64,000 bases of DNA from contig NC_079505.1 of NCBI RefSeq assembly GCF_030052815.1, positions 62,865,309-62,929,308 of the forward strand. Direction: 5' to 3'. This stretch comes from Hevea brasiliensis. Taxonomy: Eukaryota; Streptophyta; Magnoliopsida; Malpighiales; Euphorbiaceae. Shown in pieces: positions 45,701 to 58,321 of this stretch (position 1 is the first letter of the stretch; the number at the start of each line of letters is the position of its first letter). The notes beneath the pieces were generated by a model. That model did no database searches. It saw only the letters and a program-made list of their open reading frames with translations, and had not been told where the DNA came from. The position numbers and the translations under genes were made by a program.

Positions 45701-47587
45701 TTAATCTTTGAAAACAATTCTTTCCAGAGACATCTTACAAAGTGCTTTGCTAAAAGATTTCATGGTAGACCTTCATTAGATATTACATCCAGTTAATCAA
45801 GGATTGTCCTGTATTTGCAGTAAGAAAAACTTCCACTCAACAACATTTTAAACAACTTCAGTAAAGCTTTCTTCATTATGCTTTTTATTAACACAGAGAG
45901 AGAGAGAGAGAGAGAGAGCACTTTTATTTTTAATAAAGTAGAAAAACTTCAATTTTTAATAAAGAGTAACTAAAGTATCCATTCAATATGGATTCACTGA
46001 ATCAAAAGAAAAACTAAGGGCCTATTAACTTGTGAAAAACTAGGGTAGTTTCTTCGAAAAACTTTTCTAAGAAAACTGGAAAACTGAGTTTCGCGTTCAC
46101 ATATACTAGATTTCTTCCGGTTTTCCAAACGAAGAACTAGAAAACCAGTTTTACAAAGGGAAAACTGAAAACCAGTTTTCCAGTTTTCCAAGATTTAACT
46201 AAGATTTGGAAAATAATTTTAAATTGTTTTCCACTGTTTTCCTTTCAAACAAAAATTCTGTTTTACAACAGTTTTTCAAATATAGAACAATGACTTTTCC
46301 ATAACCAAATTTAAATTATTACTTTTTTATAAGTAAAATTGAATAATTACTTAGAAAAATATTTACAGTGATAAAAAAAATAGTTATATTATTGTAAAAT
46401 AAATGAATAACACATTAAAAATTTTAAAATAAAATAAGTATTAAATAGATTATACAATAATTTATATTTTTATATTATGAAAGATATGAATTATTTTTTA
46501 CTTTTTGAATTAAAAAATTGTTTTCTATTATTTGCAAGTGAAAATATTTTCCATGGTTTTCTTTGTTTTCCATAGAAAATGAAAATCAGAGTTTCCTTAG
46601 AAAATGGAAAAGGAAAAACAAAAAATTGTTTTCAACAAGTAAATAGGCCCAACATTTTCTAAAAAATACAAGAAAAGGCTTCTTTTTTTCCTTTTATTTT
46701 CTTCTTTTCCCTGGTGAACTGAAACATCACAAAGTGTGTAATATACATGTTCTCTTTCCCCTTTCTTTTCAAGCGTACAATACATTACTGGTAAGAAAAT
46801 ATAAAAAATAGGTAAATTTAAATGGCAGAAATAATGAAATAAATTAAAAAAATAATGCTAATAAAATCCAACCTTCCTCTGCTGTTCCGATATGAACTGT
46901 CCAGTCAAATCATGCAACACATCCAACAAGTCATTGAACGTAACTTTCCCATTGCCATCAGAATCATACACCTTGAAAATAACTACACAATAAACAAGCA
47001 CAAAAAACAAATATAACAATTTCAATTTAGAGCAAAGAATCTTAATCAAAATTCAATGCACAAGTAAAAGAATAATTGCTATTACATTCAATTTTCTGCT
47101 GCAAAGTTGCACGGGGACTGAATGCAGATAAGAATGCCACAAATTCCTTAAAATTTAATCCATCTATCATCCTCAACAATCTCTACTCCCAAACCAAAAA
47201 CAAACCCACAGGTGAGAAAGCCAAAAAAAACATAAACCCATTACATAGAAATGCCCAAAACAACTAAAAATCGAAGAGAAATAAAAAGAACCAACTTGAG
47301 AAAGAGGATTGACAGCGAATTCAGGCACTGAGAGGAACTCCTCAGCGGAGATAAAACCCCCTCCATTTCGATCCAGTTGGCAGAACCTCTGGTACAATGA
47401 AACAATCTCTTGCTGCGAAACTACGAATATGGAATCAAAAATCAAAAGATCAATAGATCCAGATTAATGGAATAGGGAAAGAATGTGATGTGGGTGAGTG
47501 AGTGAGTAATTGATTACAGGTGTGGCTACAGTGCTCCTGAACTTCTTCGATGTCGTATTGAGTGAGCATTGAAGATGTGTTGCCCAT
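42757..47587 (-). CDS. Calcineurin B-like EF-hand protein (175 aa, six exons)
   Basis: The minus-strand exons are 47587-47518, 47420-47296, 47182-47086, 46982-46873, 45066-44992 and 42807-42757. All introns are GT..AG, and the pieces join in frame to 175 residues ending EVPVD. MGNTSS at the start fits N-myristoylation (Gly2, Ser6). EF-hand loop 1 is residues 40-51 (DRNGGGFISAEE) and loop 3 is residues 104-115 (DSDGNGKVTFND); hands 2 and 4 look degenerate. The ordering and C-terminus match the plant calcineurin-subunit-B-like family (Arabidopsis At3g18430 type), which bind Ca2+ and act as regulatory EF-hand proteins; plants lack a clear calcineurin A partner, so the partner is unknown. Introns 4 (1806 bp) and 5 (2184 bp) are long, and intron 4 carries a hAT-like MITE. 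No frame damage is seen. Confidence 0.92.
42808..44991 (-). other. Intron 5 of the calcineurin B-like gene
   Basis: 2184 bp, GT at 44991 and AG at 42808. It contains poly-A runs (42951-42965 and 43370-43384) and a short TG-rich repeat (about 43004-43035). No element with clear ends and no nested gene was found. Confidence 0.85.
45067..46872 (-). other. Intron 4 of the calcineurin B-like gene
   Basis: 1806 bp, GT at 46872 and AG at 45067. It contains a MITE-like element (46018-46650) and an (AG)n run at 45895-45918. Confidence 0.85.
46018..46650. mobile_element. hAT-like MITE in intron 4
   Basis: Terminal inverted repeats GGGCCTATTAACTTGTGAAA (left) and, inverted from the right, GGGCCTATTTACTTGTTGAA bound a 633-bp body with many GAAAAC/GTTTTC repeats. 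The GGGCC-type ends are usual for hAT-derived MITEs. No exact 8-bp target duplication was found, so the outer limits may be off by a few bases. Confidence 0.65.
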
Positions 47588-48297
47588 GGATGGTGGTGAT
47601 TACAGGCGATGATTTCTATACTGGGAAAGTAGGAATAGGAAAGACAAGCAGTGAAGAGTGCATGGATAAATGCGCAAGATGCAACAACTTTGAAGTTAGT
47701 GTCACCCGCTTGTGGTTGATAGGCGAAGGGTTATGCACTGACAGTTACCCTTGGTTTGGTTGTTTCATGATCATGCAGTGAAAAAATAAATAAATAAACA
47801 GAACGGAAAAAAAACTCCATTATTATATTATTTGATTATTTTATATTAAAAATTGATTTAAAAAATAAATTTATAGTTTTTACTTTCACTCAGAACTCAA
47901 CACTGTTCCATTTGAATGAAATCGGTACAATTTATAGAGTAATTCTATTTGGATCGATTTGATTTTAAATTTTATAATTTTATGTTTATTTGATTCGATT
48001 CGATTTTAAAGAGAAAAATTTTGATCGAAGCAAATTAAATTAAAATATACATATGCTAGTACATTGTCATTTTACTTTCCGATAAATATCAAACTTTCTC
48101 ATCTATTTAGTCTAGTATTTGCCCTCGCCACTTGTTTCTTTGAAATATCTTTCCATCTTGTGAAACTTTTCCTCATTCTCCTTCCAAGCTCCTCAAATTT
48201 CTTCTCTTCTTAGTTCTTCCGTGCTCTCTTTCCCCTTTCATCTCTTGTTGTTGTTAGAGGATAAACTAATTTCTTATTTGAACGTAGAGTGAGTCTT
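47588..48297. other. 5' flank of the calcineurin B-like gene
   Basis: The probable promoter and 5' UTR side of the gene. Around 47925-48045 the sequence is rich in GATCGATTTGATTTTA and CGATTCGATT motifs, resembling a fragment of the element at 38272-38776. No coding region is seen. Confidence 0.5.
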
Positions 48298-48734
48298 TAT
48301 AACACCTTGAACCTCCATGCTATAAATAGTATCATTTTTAGTCTGTGATTAGTATTATTCAAAAATACCTTGAGGATTAAAAATAAAAGAAAAATTAATT
48401 AAAATAAACACAATAAAAATTCAAGTGAATAAAAAACTTATAGACTCATCGAGGATTATGAAAAAGAGGGATTAAAACCCGATTAAGGGCATTTTGGTCA
48501 ATTCACCTCAAGAGTTGACTTTTGACTAAAATGTCAATTAAATTAAATGAAATTAATGAATTGAATTATGAAATAATTATTTTTAGGAAAAGAATTTAAG
48601 TATAAAGTGAAAAGAAAATAAAAGAAATAAAAACCTAGAATTTTAATTTTATTTTGACCTAATTTAAATTTTAGAACCAATGGGCTTTGGACAACTCAAT
48701 TAAATGAATTAAATAAATTAAATATTGGGATAAA

Positions 48735-48743
48735 TATAAAAAG
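48735..48743 (+). promoter_or_regulatory. TATA box in element D LTR
   Basis: TATAAAAAG is followed by a long CT-rich stretch (48769-48835), a plausible transcription start region about 450 bp into the LTR. This would place the diverged modules downstream of the start. Confidence 0.5.
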
Positions 48744-49787
48744 AAACTAAAAACACTCTTCCTTTTCCCATTGTGCCGCCCCCACTCCCTCTTCCTATCT
48801 CTTTCTTTCTTCTTCTTCTTCCTTCTTCCATCATTAACATCCCTTCTCAAAACTTAATCCCCCACATTCCATCCATAGGATTTTCATCTAATTAGTAGAG
48901 AACATCAAGTAATCTTAGATTGAGGGACAGAAACAAGAAGAACGAGAGTTTTGGAAAGAAAATTAGAAGATTGGAAAACTCTCCATAAGAGGTAAGTTTC
49001 TTTCCTTGCTCAATTAATTACACAAACTTTAAATCAAGTTAGATTTTGATAAAAAATTACATGAGAAAGCATGAGAATCATGCATATATGAAGAGGTGTG
49101 ATTTTGGCCAATTTGGGGAAAACTTAGGGTTTGATGTGTTTTAGTTAAATTGATGATGAATTCAAGTTTAATTGAAGTGGTATACATGTTTAGGGTAGTA
49201 GAATTATATGGGAATTGCATAAATTGGAAAAATTGAAAACTAGGGTTTATGTAGAATTAGGGCTTTTATAGTATGTTATACAATTGAGGATTATAAGATC
49301 TAATTATGGTCATTTGACATATTTTAATTGAGAATTTATGTTGAATTGATGAAGTGTACATGATTGGTGAAATAAATATTATGGAATTGCATGAATTGTG
49401 AAGTTGAGAATTCGGAAGTTTTTGTGCTATGAAGTGTTATGGATGTATTAAAGTTTAATTATTGTTGTTTGGAGTGAATTAAATGTGAGTCGATGTTGGT
49501 TAGTGGAAGTAATTAGGGAGGTGGCAATTTAACCTTAGGGCAGAAAATTTTGAACCTGAGTCTAGCATGTTTAGACAGTCATAAGTTGAGCTATATAACT
49601 CCAATTGGTGTAAAACTAATTGAAAATAAAATTTAAGACATAAAGCTAAAATTTTCATGAAGATACTCTGTCTCAAAAATGACTATAAGCTGCCCTAAAT
49701 AAGCCTTGAATTCGGATGTGGAATTCTGTAATCTGCAGTGGTGACCATGTGAACGGTAAAGTTTTCATTGTCATAAATCTCTCTAGA

Positions 49788-52700
49788 TGTAACACCCCTA
49801 TTAGTATAGCCTGGTATATTTTACTATTTTGGTGACCGGTGTTGGTCCGGAAAAGTAAGAGAAGTAGAACCACGTCTAAGATACAATAATTAGTAATTGT
49901 TAAATAGTTAAGTATAAAGAAGAAAAATAAAGTATAAAAAGTTAAATGAGCCGGGAATCACAGCGATGGGTGACCTTCTCGGGAATGACTGCAATGTCGA
50001 TTTAAACTCAAATTTTGAACCATAAAATATGACGCCGCGGTCCTTAGAACTATTGCGAACACAGTGAAAAACAGAAAATTACGAAAAAGAATTGTTAAGC
50101 AGGTCAAATAATTAGGTCAGGGATCCGGAAGAAATATTAAATAATTTGCAAACCGGATCGAACCGACGATGGGCAATTTGGTCAATTCACCCCTAGAGCT
50201 GACACCTGACCTAACTGTCTAATAAAATAAGAGAAAAGTAAATTTTAGAATTGGGAATTAAATTAAAGAACTAATGAAAAAATAAATGCAAAAGAAAAAG
50301 AAAAAGTGAAAAAGTTATTACATCATGCATGACATCATGCATGATGCAATAAACTTAATCATTAAATAAAAAAAATTTGTGGGATAATTATGTAGTAATT
50401 AAGTTAAAATGTATAAAAGAAAAGAAAAAAAAAAAGAGTTGTCTTCCTTCATTGCTGTCTCCCATCTCTCTCTTCTCTCCCTCTCCAAAACCTCCATAAA
50501 AGCTCACTTTTGAGCTTGAAGACAACCAAATCCCACTATAGAAAATTTAATTACCATAACTAAACTTTGTTTGGGCAACTATAAAAGAAATTTCAAGGAG
50601 AAAGAAAGAAGAAAGGAAGAAGTTTGAAGAGGAAAAAATTCTGCATAAATGTTAGTAATCTAAACTTGAAGTTCTAGTTGAATTAATTGTGTTTATAGTT
50701 GAATAAACTTATAAATATACTTAAAATAAAATGAAAACAACTTTGGAGCACTATATGTGAATTTTGGCCAGCCATATATATATATATATGAGAATATGAT
50801 ATGTTTTTAATGAATTAAAAGTGTATGTAAGCTTGAATGAGTTGAGAAATGGTGTTGGTATGCTTGGAATCAATTAAATGTAACAAATCAAGTGAATTAG
50901 GGTTTGAACTTAGGATTTTGGAAGAAAAAAATTGGAGAATTGGTCAAATGGTGTGTTTGACCTTGTTTGAGCTGAAAAATGATCATATGCGACCAATTGT
51001 GGTATGTTGGAAGTGTTAGAATTAGGTTTAAATTCAGATTGCTTAGGGACATTCTACAGGCAGCAGGACCAAGGTCCTTTTCAGGAACCAAAACTGAAAA
51101 TTTACCAACCTAATTGGTGTGAACTCAATTGGGAATGAAACTAGACACAAAATGACACATTTTTCATTGAGGAATCATGCCCAAAAAGTGACCATAGCAT
51201 GGTGAACAAATTGGCCAAATCCAGAAATGGGTGTTCTGACCTGTATAAAAATGACTAAATGAACAGTATTTGTTCATTTGACCTGAAATTTTACCAGTAG
51301 AAATATGAGATATAGACCTACAACTTTCATGAAGAACACAAGTCCAAATTATGCCCTTAACCAAGTCATTTAGCCACCCAAAATTAGTGACCTAAAACTG
51401 CCAGAACTAAATTGGTGCCCAAAAAATCTAGGTTAGGCCAATCCAGCCAGCCATGTTCAAATGGCTATAACTTGAGCTACAAAACTCCAAATGGAGTGAT
51501 TCAAAAAGGGAAATAAAGTTAAGACAATGAGGAACAACTTCTATGAAGAAAACTTAGCTAAATTCTAACAGCAACATGACCAATGGAACAGTACAAAATA
51601 GGTCACCAAAACTAAAAATTTGAAAGTTTGCCTAAAAGACTTAAGTTTTGAAAAAATGACCAAAACCAATAAGTTAGGTAATCAAAATGTGGTATGTGGG
51701 TATAATTGGATTTCCTATACCTATTAAGGATAAGAAAGTCAATATTTTGACTTGAATAGTATCATGAATAGGAACCTCAATATGAAAATTTTCAAAAATA
51801 TAAGTTTAAGCATATTGGAGCTAGAATTAAACATATATAAATTAATTATTGGAATTATTGTGAGATAAGATATTGAAACTCTATAAATTTCGTGTTTCAG
51901 CTGAAAAAGACCTAGAAAAGGATAGGGCAAATTGAGTTAAGGCCTAGAGGCGACTCACTTCAGGTTTGTGCACAATAAACCTTAATTTATCGTTTTCTCA
52001 TAGAAAATTTATTTAGTTATGCATTGTGAAATTATTGTGTTAATTATGGGTTTTGAGAACTAGTGTGTTGCCACTTTGGGAATGGAAATTTGACTTTAGA
52101 AATTTATTGTGTTTTGCATACAATATTTGAATAACTTGATTTAAATTATTTTTAATTCACACTTGGCATGACAATATTAATATGTTCCTCCTCTACTTGT
52201 AGGGTGAGTTTGATATTTGATTATATTCCTCCGTCTCTGGCTTGCCAGTCTGAGGTGAGTTTGGATGAGTTCTCATTAGCTAGTTAGCCACCTCCCTCAT
52301 TGATTTCGATTAGTGGGGTGAGTTTGCCTCGTCGTGATGTACACACGGCATATTCGAAAATTTTGTGTCATGGCCTAAGTTATGTTATTAATTGGCAACA
52401 CTATGATTATTAAATTATTTGATCAAATTTGTATTATATTAAGTTTCGAAAATTATGATTTGCTATAAATGTGATTTGAAAAATTGTGAAATATGATTGT
52501 GAGATTTTTGAATTATGAATTGTTCATAAATATTTTTTATATTTAGCGATAGCTTTCTTTGCTATCGCAGATAGGGACAAGGAAAAAGCAGTAAAGTGAC
52601 CTACTGATTTTTGGGACTACACGGAGGCTTTTGTACAGGTATTTAGTTATACCCTTGTAGTTAATTGATGTAAATATTGTAATGTCATATGTATTAATGT

Positions 52701-53205
52701 AAAGTTGAGCAGTTGTACAGTAAATTATAATAATGTTATTTTGGATTTTCTTTTTATAGATTAAGATCTGTATTTGTAAATTAAGTACTATGTAATGTGA
52801 ATGAATTTGTGAAGTATTTTGAGATGACAAATTTTTTGTTGAGTTGTGGAATTGAATTAAATTGTGTTGACTTGAGTTGATTTGGGTTGGGAGTTGTGAA
52901 AATAATTATTGAAAGTGTTTTTACAGGTTTTTGAAGAACTGTTTTCTCAAAATACAAATGGCATTTTGCTGAAATTTTTCTAAAATTTACGGAAAAATAA
53001 AAAGGGACAAAAATTTTAACTAATTAATAAACTTTAATTAAATATTTTTAATTCCTACTAAAATGCTCACCACTTTCTAAAAGTAAGAAAATGGTTTTAA
53101 AATCCCTTGTAGGTTACTTAATGAGTTATCGGTAGATGAAGTTCGGTAGTTCATTAGGTATTCCACAGGATCATGTTATGCCTTACAGAGAGGTAAGGTG
53201 TGACA
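49788..53205 (+). mobile_element. Solo LTR (3.42 kb) inside element D LTR
   Basis: It is bounded by TGTAACACCCCTATTAG and GGTGTGACA, with a perfect duplication CTAGA (49783-49787 and 53206-53210). The host LTR reads on across it (CTCTCTAGA then AAACTCCAAATTGGGTG). It is the same family as element A and D LTRs: a self-insertion into a relative. It contains a perfect hairpin at 52546-52568. There is no internal region. Confidence 0.93.
52546..52568 (+). promoter_or_regulatory. LTR hairpin GCGATAGC / GCTATCGC
   Basis: A perfect 8-bp stem with a 7-base loop (TTTCTTT) near the 3' end of the LTR. Compare 56329-56352 and the degenerate form at 12584-12607. Confidence 0.6.
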
Positions 53206-53947
53206 CTAGAAAACTCCAAATTGGGTGATTCTTGAATCAATGGAAACCTTAAACATAGAAGAATATTTCATATGAAGAATTCAAGGCTAAATTATGAACT
53301 TAACTCAATCAAATTACTGAGCAAAATTAAGTCAATGAATCTATTAGAACCTGAATTTGCAGAATTTGGACCACATGAATAGTAAATTTGCTTTATCATA
53401 ACTCTCTCTAGAAAATTCTAATTTATGTGATTCTTGAACTGATGGAAACCTAAAATATATTAGAACATTTCATATGAAGAACTTAAGGCCAAATTATGGA
53501 TTTAACTCAATCAAATTACTGGGCAAAATTAAGTCACTAAATTTGCTAAAATCTGCTCACGTGAAGAGTAGCTACTATTTTGGTCATAACTTGAGCTACA
53601 TAACTCTAAATTAGGTGATTCAAAAAGGAAAATAAATTTAAGACCTAGAGGAACAATTTTCATAGCGAACACTTTATCAAATTATGATTGGAACTAGGTA
53701 AAAATTAGGTTCAAAGATTTAGACACTAAGTTGTCCAAAGTTCCAAACTCTTTGAAATTTGCTAATCTAACTTAGGAAGGCATTAGATATTTATGAAATG
53801 AGTTTTTGGCAATAGTTAAGATGAATATTGAGACATTCTACTTGTGTATTTTTAGTAGAAAAAAAGGTTGGGACGGACAAAGAGAAGTAAGTAAAGAGAA
53901 AGGAGTTCATTGAAAGTTTGTGCACAACTAACCTTTTTCCTTATTTT

Positions 53948-55672
53948 TTGATGCGTGTGTCTGCAAGTATATGGGTCATATCAAGTAATAAAGTGATAAG
54001 TCAAGTATCATTCCCTCGAGGATTTGCCATTTGAGTACCAAACAATGAATGAAGCGATTATTTGGGCTAATGATTGATGAATAAATGGTAAATATAAATG
54101 AGCAAAGAAAATTAATAAATCTAATTAGAATGGGTAAAGAGCAAGCAAATAAATTCTAAATATAGATGCAATTGCACTAAATTAATAATGGGTAATTTAA
54201 ATCCAAGTCTAGTTATGATGACAATGATTTCAAAGTTGGGTGTTCATGCATAAATTAATTGGAATTTGTCTTGGGTATTTCAATTTTAAAGGAAAATAGA
54301 GTTTGAAGGTGATTGATTCTAAATTCCTTTGATATCTTTTTCAAGAAAACTAAAGTGTATTTTAAAATAACCAAACCTACTTTCGTATGATAGTTGATTA
54401 ATTTAAAACCCATTAAGTTTTGTAACCAATCATTAATTCCTCTTAAAATGCTAGTTTATTTCTAAATCTAGGTGATTTTAAATTCCAATCCTTGATTATC
54501 TATCAATGATCTTCACTTTTCGGTCCTTTAATCAAAGATTAAAAACCAGACCCAATGGGATCCAACATTAGGTCATAAAGCACACAAGGAAAAGAATTAA
54601 AACTCATATTTATATAAAATATGGAAATAACCTGTCCAAATCCACAAATTAATCCAAAACATGTTTCCCAACTCTGAAATCTAAAGAGTTTACTCACTCA
54701 TATTGGTATTTACAAGAGAGATTGATGGAAAAGTAAACAAAAACATGATAAGGGGACTAAAAATAGAAAAAAACCCAGGTAGAGGGACTAAAAACTCTGA
54801 GTCTTGGAGCTTCCAGAAATTGCTGCAGCAGCTCCTCTTCTACAGAATTGATGGCGCCCTTTTCCCTTCTATCTTTGTAATTTTTCTTTCCTTTTCTTTC
54901 TTATTGTTTCCTCTTGTTACTTTTTGTGGTCAAAACTAGAAAATGATGCTTTTATATGGTCCCAAAAGTTTCCCTAAAAATAGATAAGAGCCAAGGAGTG
55001 GATAGGATATGAGGTGTTAAAATATCTAGGTTAGTAGAGATATTCACATTATGGACAGTCCGCTTAGGATACTGATTACCCTAAGCAACTTCTTTAGCAA
55101 TTTTCAGCCTCTGCATGCACTGTCTACTTAAGGTTAAGTATACTCACAGCAAATCTCGGCAGGTTTGGAATAAAATGAGTTTTTCTGCTCATGCTGGACT
55201 TTCAGCTTGACCTGTGTTGCTCCTTAAGCATTATTGTTTACCCTAAGCAGAATCTCAAGCAAGATCCTAAGCAAATCTCAGCAGGTTATGGGATAAAAGC
55301 TTGAATGTGTAGGATTTAAGCTGTACTTGACTTGTGACTTGACCCAGGCTTAAGGCTAAGCAAATTTGGCATACTCTGAGCAACATCATAAGCAAAGTCT
55401 CAAGCAAATTTCGACAAACTTAATCTTCTAAGGCTTGATTTCTTCAACTTTTCTCTATGCTTAAGGGGCTCCAAATTTCTTCAAATCACTTTCTAATATA
55501 CTCATTGACCCTCAATTTGCCATAAAAACCTATTAAAAACAACAAAATTACAAAAATCAAATATAAAGTAACTAAAGTTAACAAATAAGCTAAAAACATA
55601 AAATATACTAAAATATAAGGGCAAAATGGATGCAAAACTACCCTAAAATGCCTATATGAAATGAGTGCAACA
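53948..55672 (-). mobile_element. Solo LTR (1.72 kb), minus strand, inside element D LTR
   Basis: On the minus strand it begins TGTTGCACTCATTTC and ends ACACACGCATCAA. ATTTT duplications flank it (53943-53947 and 55673-55677), and the host sequence CCTTATTTTAAACTTG is restored when it is removed, matching element A's LTR near 11836. The terminal extra A means the exact 3' limit is uncertain by one base. The end sequence resembles Athila/Tat-group LTRs. No coding or internal region is present. Confidence 0.82.
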
Positions 55673-56328
55673 ATTTTAAACTTGTAAATTAATTGGAATG
55701 AGTTGATTTGAATGAGTTTGCTTTGAATGAGTTTAATTTGAATGAGATATGGTTTTTCTCTTGCATTTGAGAAATTTGGGTGTTGCCACCTCTATATGGG
55801 TTTTATGATGATTTGAATGTGTTTATTGGTTTACAAATGTGATTGTTGATTGAGAAACTTTTGAAAATGGTTTTGAAATCACAGTTAGCATGACAGTACC
55901 TTCTGGAACTCCCCAATAGTAATGGCTACTTGGGGTTTGATATTTGATTATAATTATGTCCCCCATTAATAACGGTTAGTAGAGTGAGACTATATGAGTA
56001 CTCATTAGCTATCTAGCTCTTCCCTCATTAATAATGGTTAGTGAGTTTGAATTGCTTTGTCGTGGTGCACAACACGGCATTGATCGTAAAATTTTGTGTC
56101 GTAGTCTAAACTGTGTATTGATATTGGCAACACTTATGCTTTGTGAATTGTGATTTGTGAAGTATGATTTCTCATTTAAAATGCGTTTTCAATAAATGGT
56201 TCTTATGAACTTAGAACTATTGTGATGTTTTTATGCATAAGGAAAATATGATTTATTATGCTTTGACAAGTTGTACTTTATTTTAACTTTTAAAGTTATT
56301 AGTTGTGCACCACTGAGTGATATACTCA

Positions 56329-56352
56329 GCGATAGCTTATTTATGCTATCGC
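56329..56352 (+). promoter_or_regulatory. LTR hairpin pair near the 3' part of element D LTR
   Basis: GCGATAGC-TTATTTAT-GCTATCGC is a perfect 8-bp stem. Directly before it is a second stem, CTGAG-TGATATA-CTCAG (from about 56313), inside GCACCACTGAG...CTCAGCG. Confidence 0.6.
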
Positions 56353-56947
56353 AGATAAGGAAAATGAGAAGGCTGCCAAGTGAGAGACTTGAAAGTAGCA
56401 TTTTGTATTGACTGTAGGGATATATAGTAGGTAAACCCCTGTAATTTTATTTTGATGTATTTTGTAGCTATATGCATGGATGTACGGACATTGAGCAGTT
56501 TGTATTAAGAAGCATTATATTGCTATAACATTTTGAGTTTGTAAATATTTGTATTTTATTTTGAGACTTATGTAATTGTAGATTTTGATAATGTTAAGTT
56601 CATTATCTCTAATGAATGAAACTTTTGAAAATCAAATGTTCACTTGAAATATAAATTAAAAAATTTTATGTTGTGAAATGGATTGAAGAAAAATTTTGAC
56701 TTGACTTATATTATGCTTTCAACAGGTTAGATATTTGGGTTTTGCTAAAGTTTTTAACTATCACCACATAGTTTCTGAAAAAAAAATAATAATAATGATA
56801 AGATAAAAAGCTATGATTTGTTCAAAATCCCTTATAGTATATTTAATGGATTATCAATAGGTGTAGTATGGTAATTCAGTAGGTATGCTGTGGGAACATG
56901 TCATGCCTTACAAGGGATAAGGTGTGATATGTTTTAGTGGTATCAGA

Positions 56948-56959
56948 ACTTTGGTTTTC
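56948..56959 (+). other. Element D primer-binding site, tRNA-iMet type
   Basis: TGGTATCAGAAC lies eight bases after the LTR end. It differs by one base from the iMet site TGGTATCAGAGC. Confidence 0.85.
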
Positions 56960-57205
56960 AAACAAGTTTTGAATTGCATATTTGAATTATTTTGACAAGT
57001 ACAACTGCTCAATTGTCATTAATTGATACATATAGTGCATTACATCATGAATATGGACTAATGGAGGGAAATCTTCTTGTGTTGGTTGTCCAGGGAGTAG
57101 AATTCTTTGTGATTCATTATGGAGAGTAATCAGTAGCAGCTGAGGTATAGGAGGAGGCCCCAGCTCCTTAGAATGCCAGTGGGTCAACTGCACCAATTCC
57201 ATCCA

Positions 57206-58280
57206 TGCAGTTTCTTGCTCAGTTCTCTCAGTAGATGGCTGCATTATTTCAACAAATAGCGGGTAATATACCAGTCCAAGCTCCAATACAAGCACCTCCA
57301 GTGCAACCACCAACCCCAGCCAGATAGCATGATAAGTTAATGAAGTATGGGGCAACAGAGTTCAAGGGTATAATAGACCCATTGGAAACCAAACAATGGT
57401 TAGAACGGATAGAGAGGATATTCAAAAAACTACACTACATTGATGATTTGAAGTTCGAATACTCAGTCTCTCTACTACATGGAGATGCATATGAGTGGTG
57501 GAAGACCATTCCCCATAATTTGGTTAAGCCCCCAGTGTTGATATGGTATGACTTTCTAAGGGAGTTTAGATAGAAGTATGTTCCTGATACCTATGTAGAT
57601 ATGAAGCTTCAAGATTTTTTAAGTCTGAAAAAATAAGACAGGACAGTGGATGAATATGAGAGAGAGTTTTCACGTCTGAGCCATTATGCTGGGAACTTAC
57701 TCACCACTAGCAGAGATAGATGCAAGCGATTTGAAGCTGGATTGAGGCCTAGCATACGACTATAGGTGATTGGTTTCAGATATAGGAACTTCTCAGAGTT
57801 GATATCCCAGGCCCTTGAGCTGGAAAGGATAGAACTAGAAGGGGCATCCAAAAAGGGGGTAGCTGAGAAGAGTAGTAAGCCTACAGGTTAGCAATCCAGG
57901 TAAGAGGAAGAGTTTTGGAGGACCAAGTAACAGAGGATCTAGTAGGGGAAGATTCTCAGGGCAGAGACTACCTAAATCTAACCTGCAGACATCCAGGGGT
58001 TCCTGTTCGTAACTATGAAACTTGTGGCAAGACACATGGAGGAGTATGTTATAAGGCAACAAGAGCTTGTTAGAACTGTGGTGGAAGTGGGCATTTTGCT
58101 AGGGATGGCACTAGTGCTCGTAGATCTGAGCCACCTACCACCACTGAGGGATCTATTCAAGGGTTTGCTTCCAGAGGACAACAAACAGTTAGTAGAGGCC
58201 GGGGTAGAGGTAGAGGCAGTACTTCTTGCAGCCAGGGCATAGTGAGCAGCTAGAACAGAGTGGTGCACTAGCTAGGGTGT
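57206..58280 (+). pseudogene. Element D: gag remnant
   Basis: The capsid-like region includes KYGATEFKGIIDPLETKQWL, HGDAYEWWKTIPH and DEYEREFSRLSHYAGN, matching the retrotransposon Gag family. A basic Ser/Gly/Arg-rich stretch and a frameshifted zinc-knuckle region (about 58005-58110, NCGGSGHFAR-like) follow. In-frame stops occur at 57571 (TAG), about 57634 (TAA), about 57763 (TAG) and about 57888 (TAG), mostly in Gln positions. Gag would form the particle shell; this copy cannot be translated through. Confidence 0.85.
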
Positions 58281-58321
58281 ACACCATGCGCTAGAGGGAT
58301 GAGGTTGAGACATCAAATGTT

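Larger units (their letters stand above)
48298..56939 (+). repeat. Element D 5' LTR, carrying two nested solo LTRs
   Basis: It starts TATAACACCTTGAAC (mutated from TGTAACACC) and ends AAGGTGTGATA just before a primer-binding site. Removing the inserts at 49788-53205 and 53948-55672 with their duplications leaves about 3.49 kb, close to the 3.68-kb LTR of element A and the 3.42-kb solo LTR within it. Diverged modules have anchors at 49580, 49772, 53397 and 53585. A TATA box is at 48735 and a hairpin at 56329-56352. The right-hand LTR of D is not in the window. Confidence 0.85.

Noticed and set aside
47569..47781. Plus-strand frame over the first exon of the calcineurin B-like gene
   Set aside because: Antisense shadow of the exon and its 5' flank.
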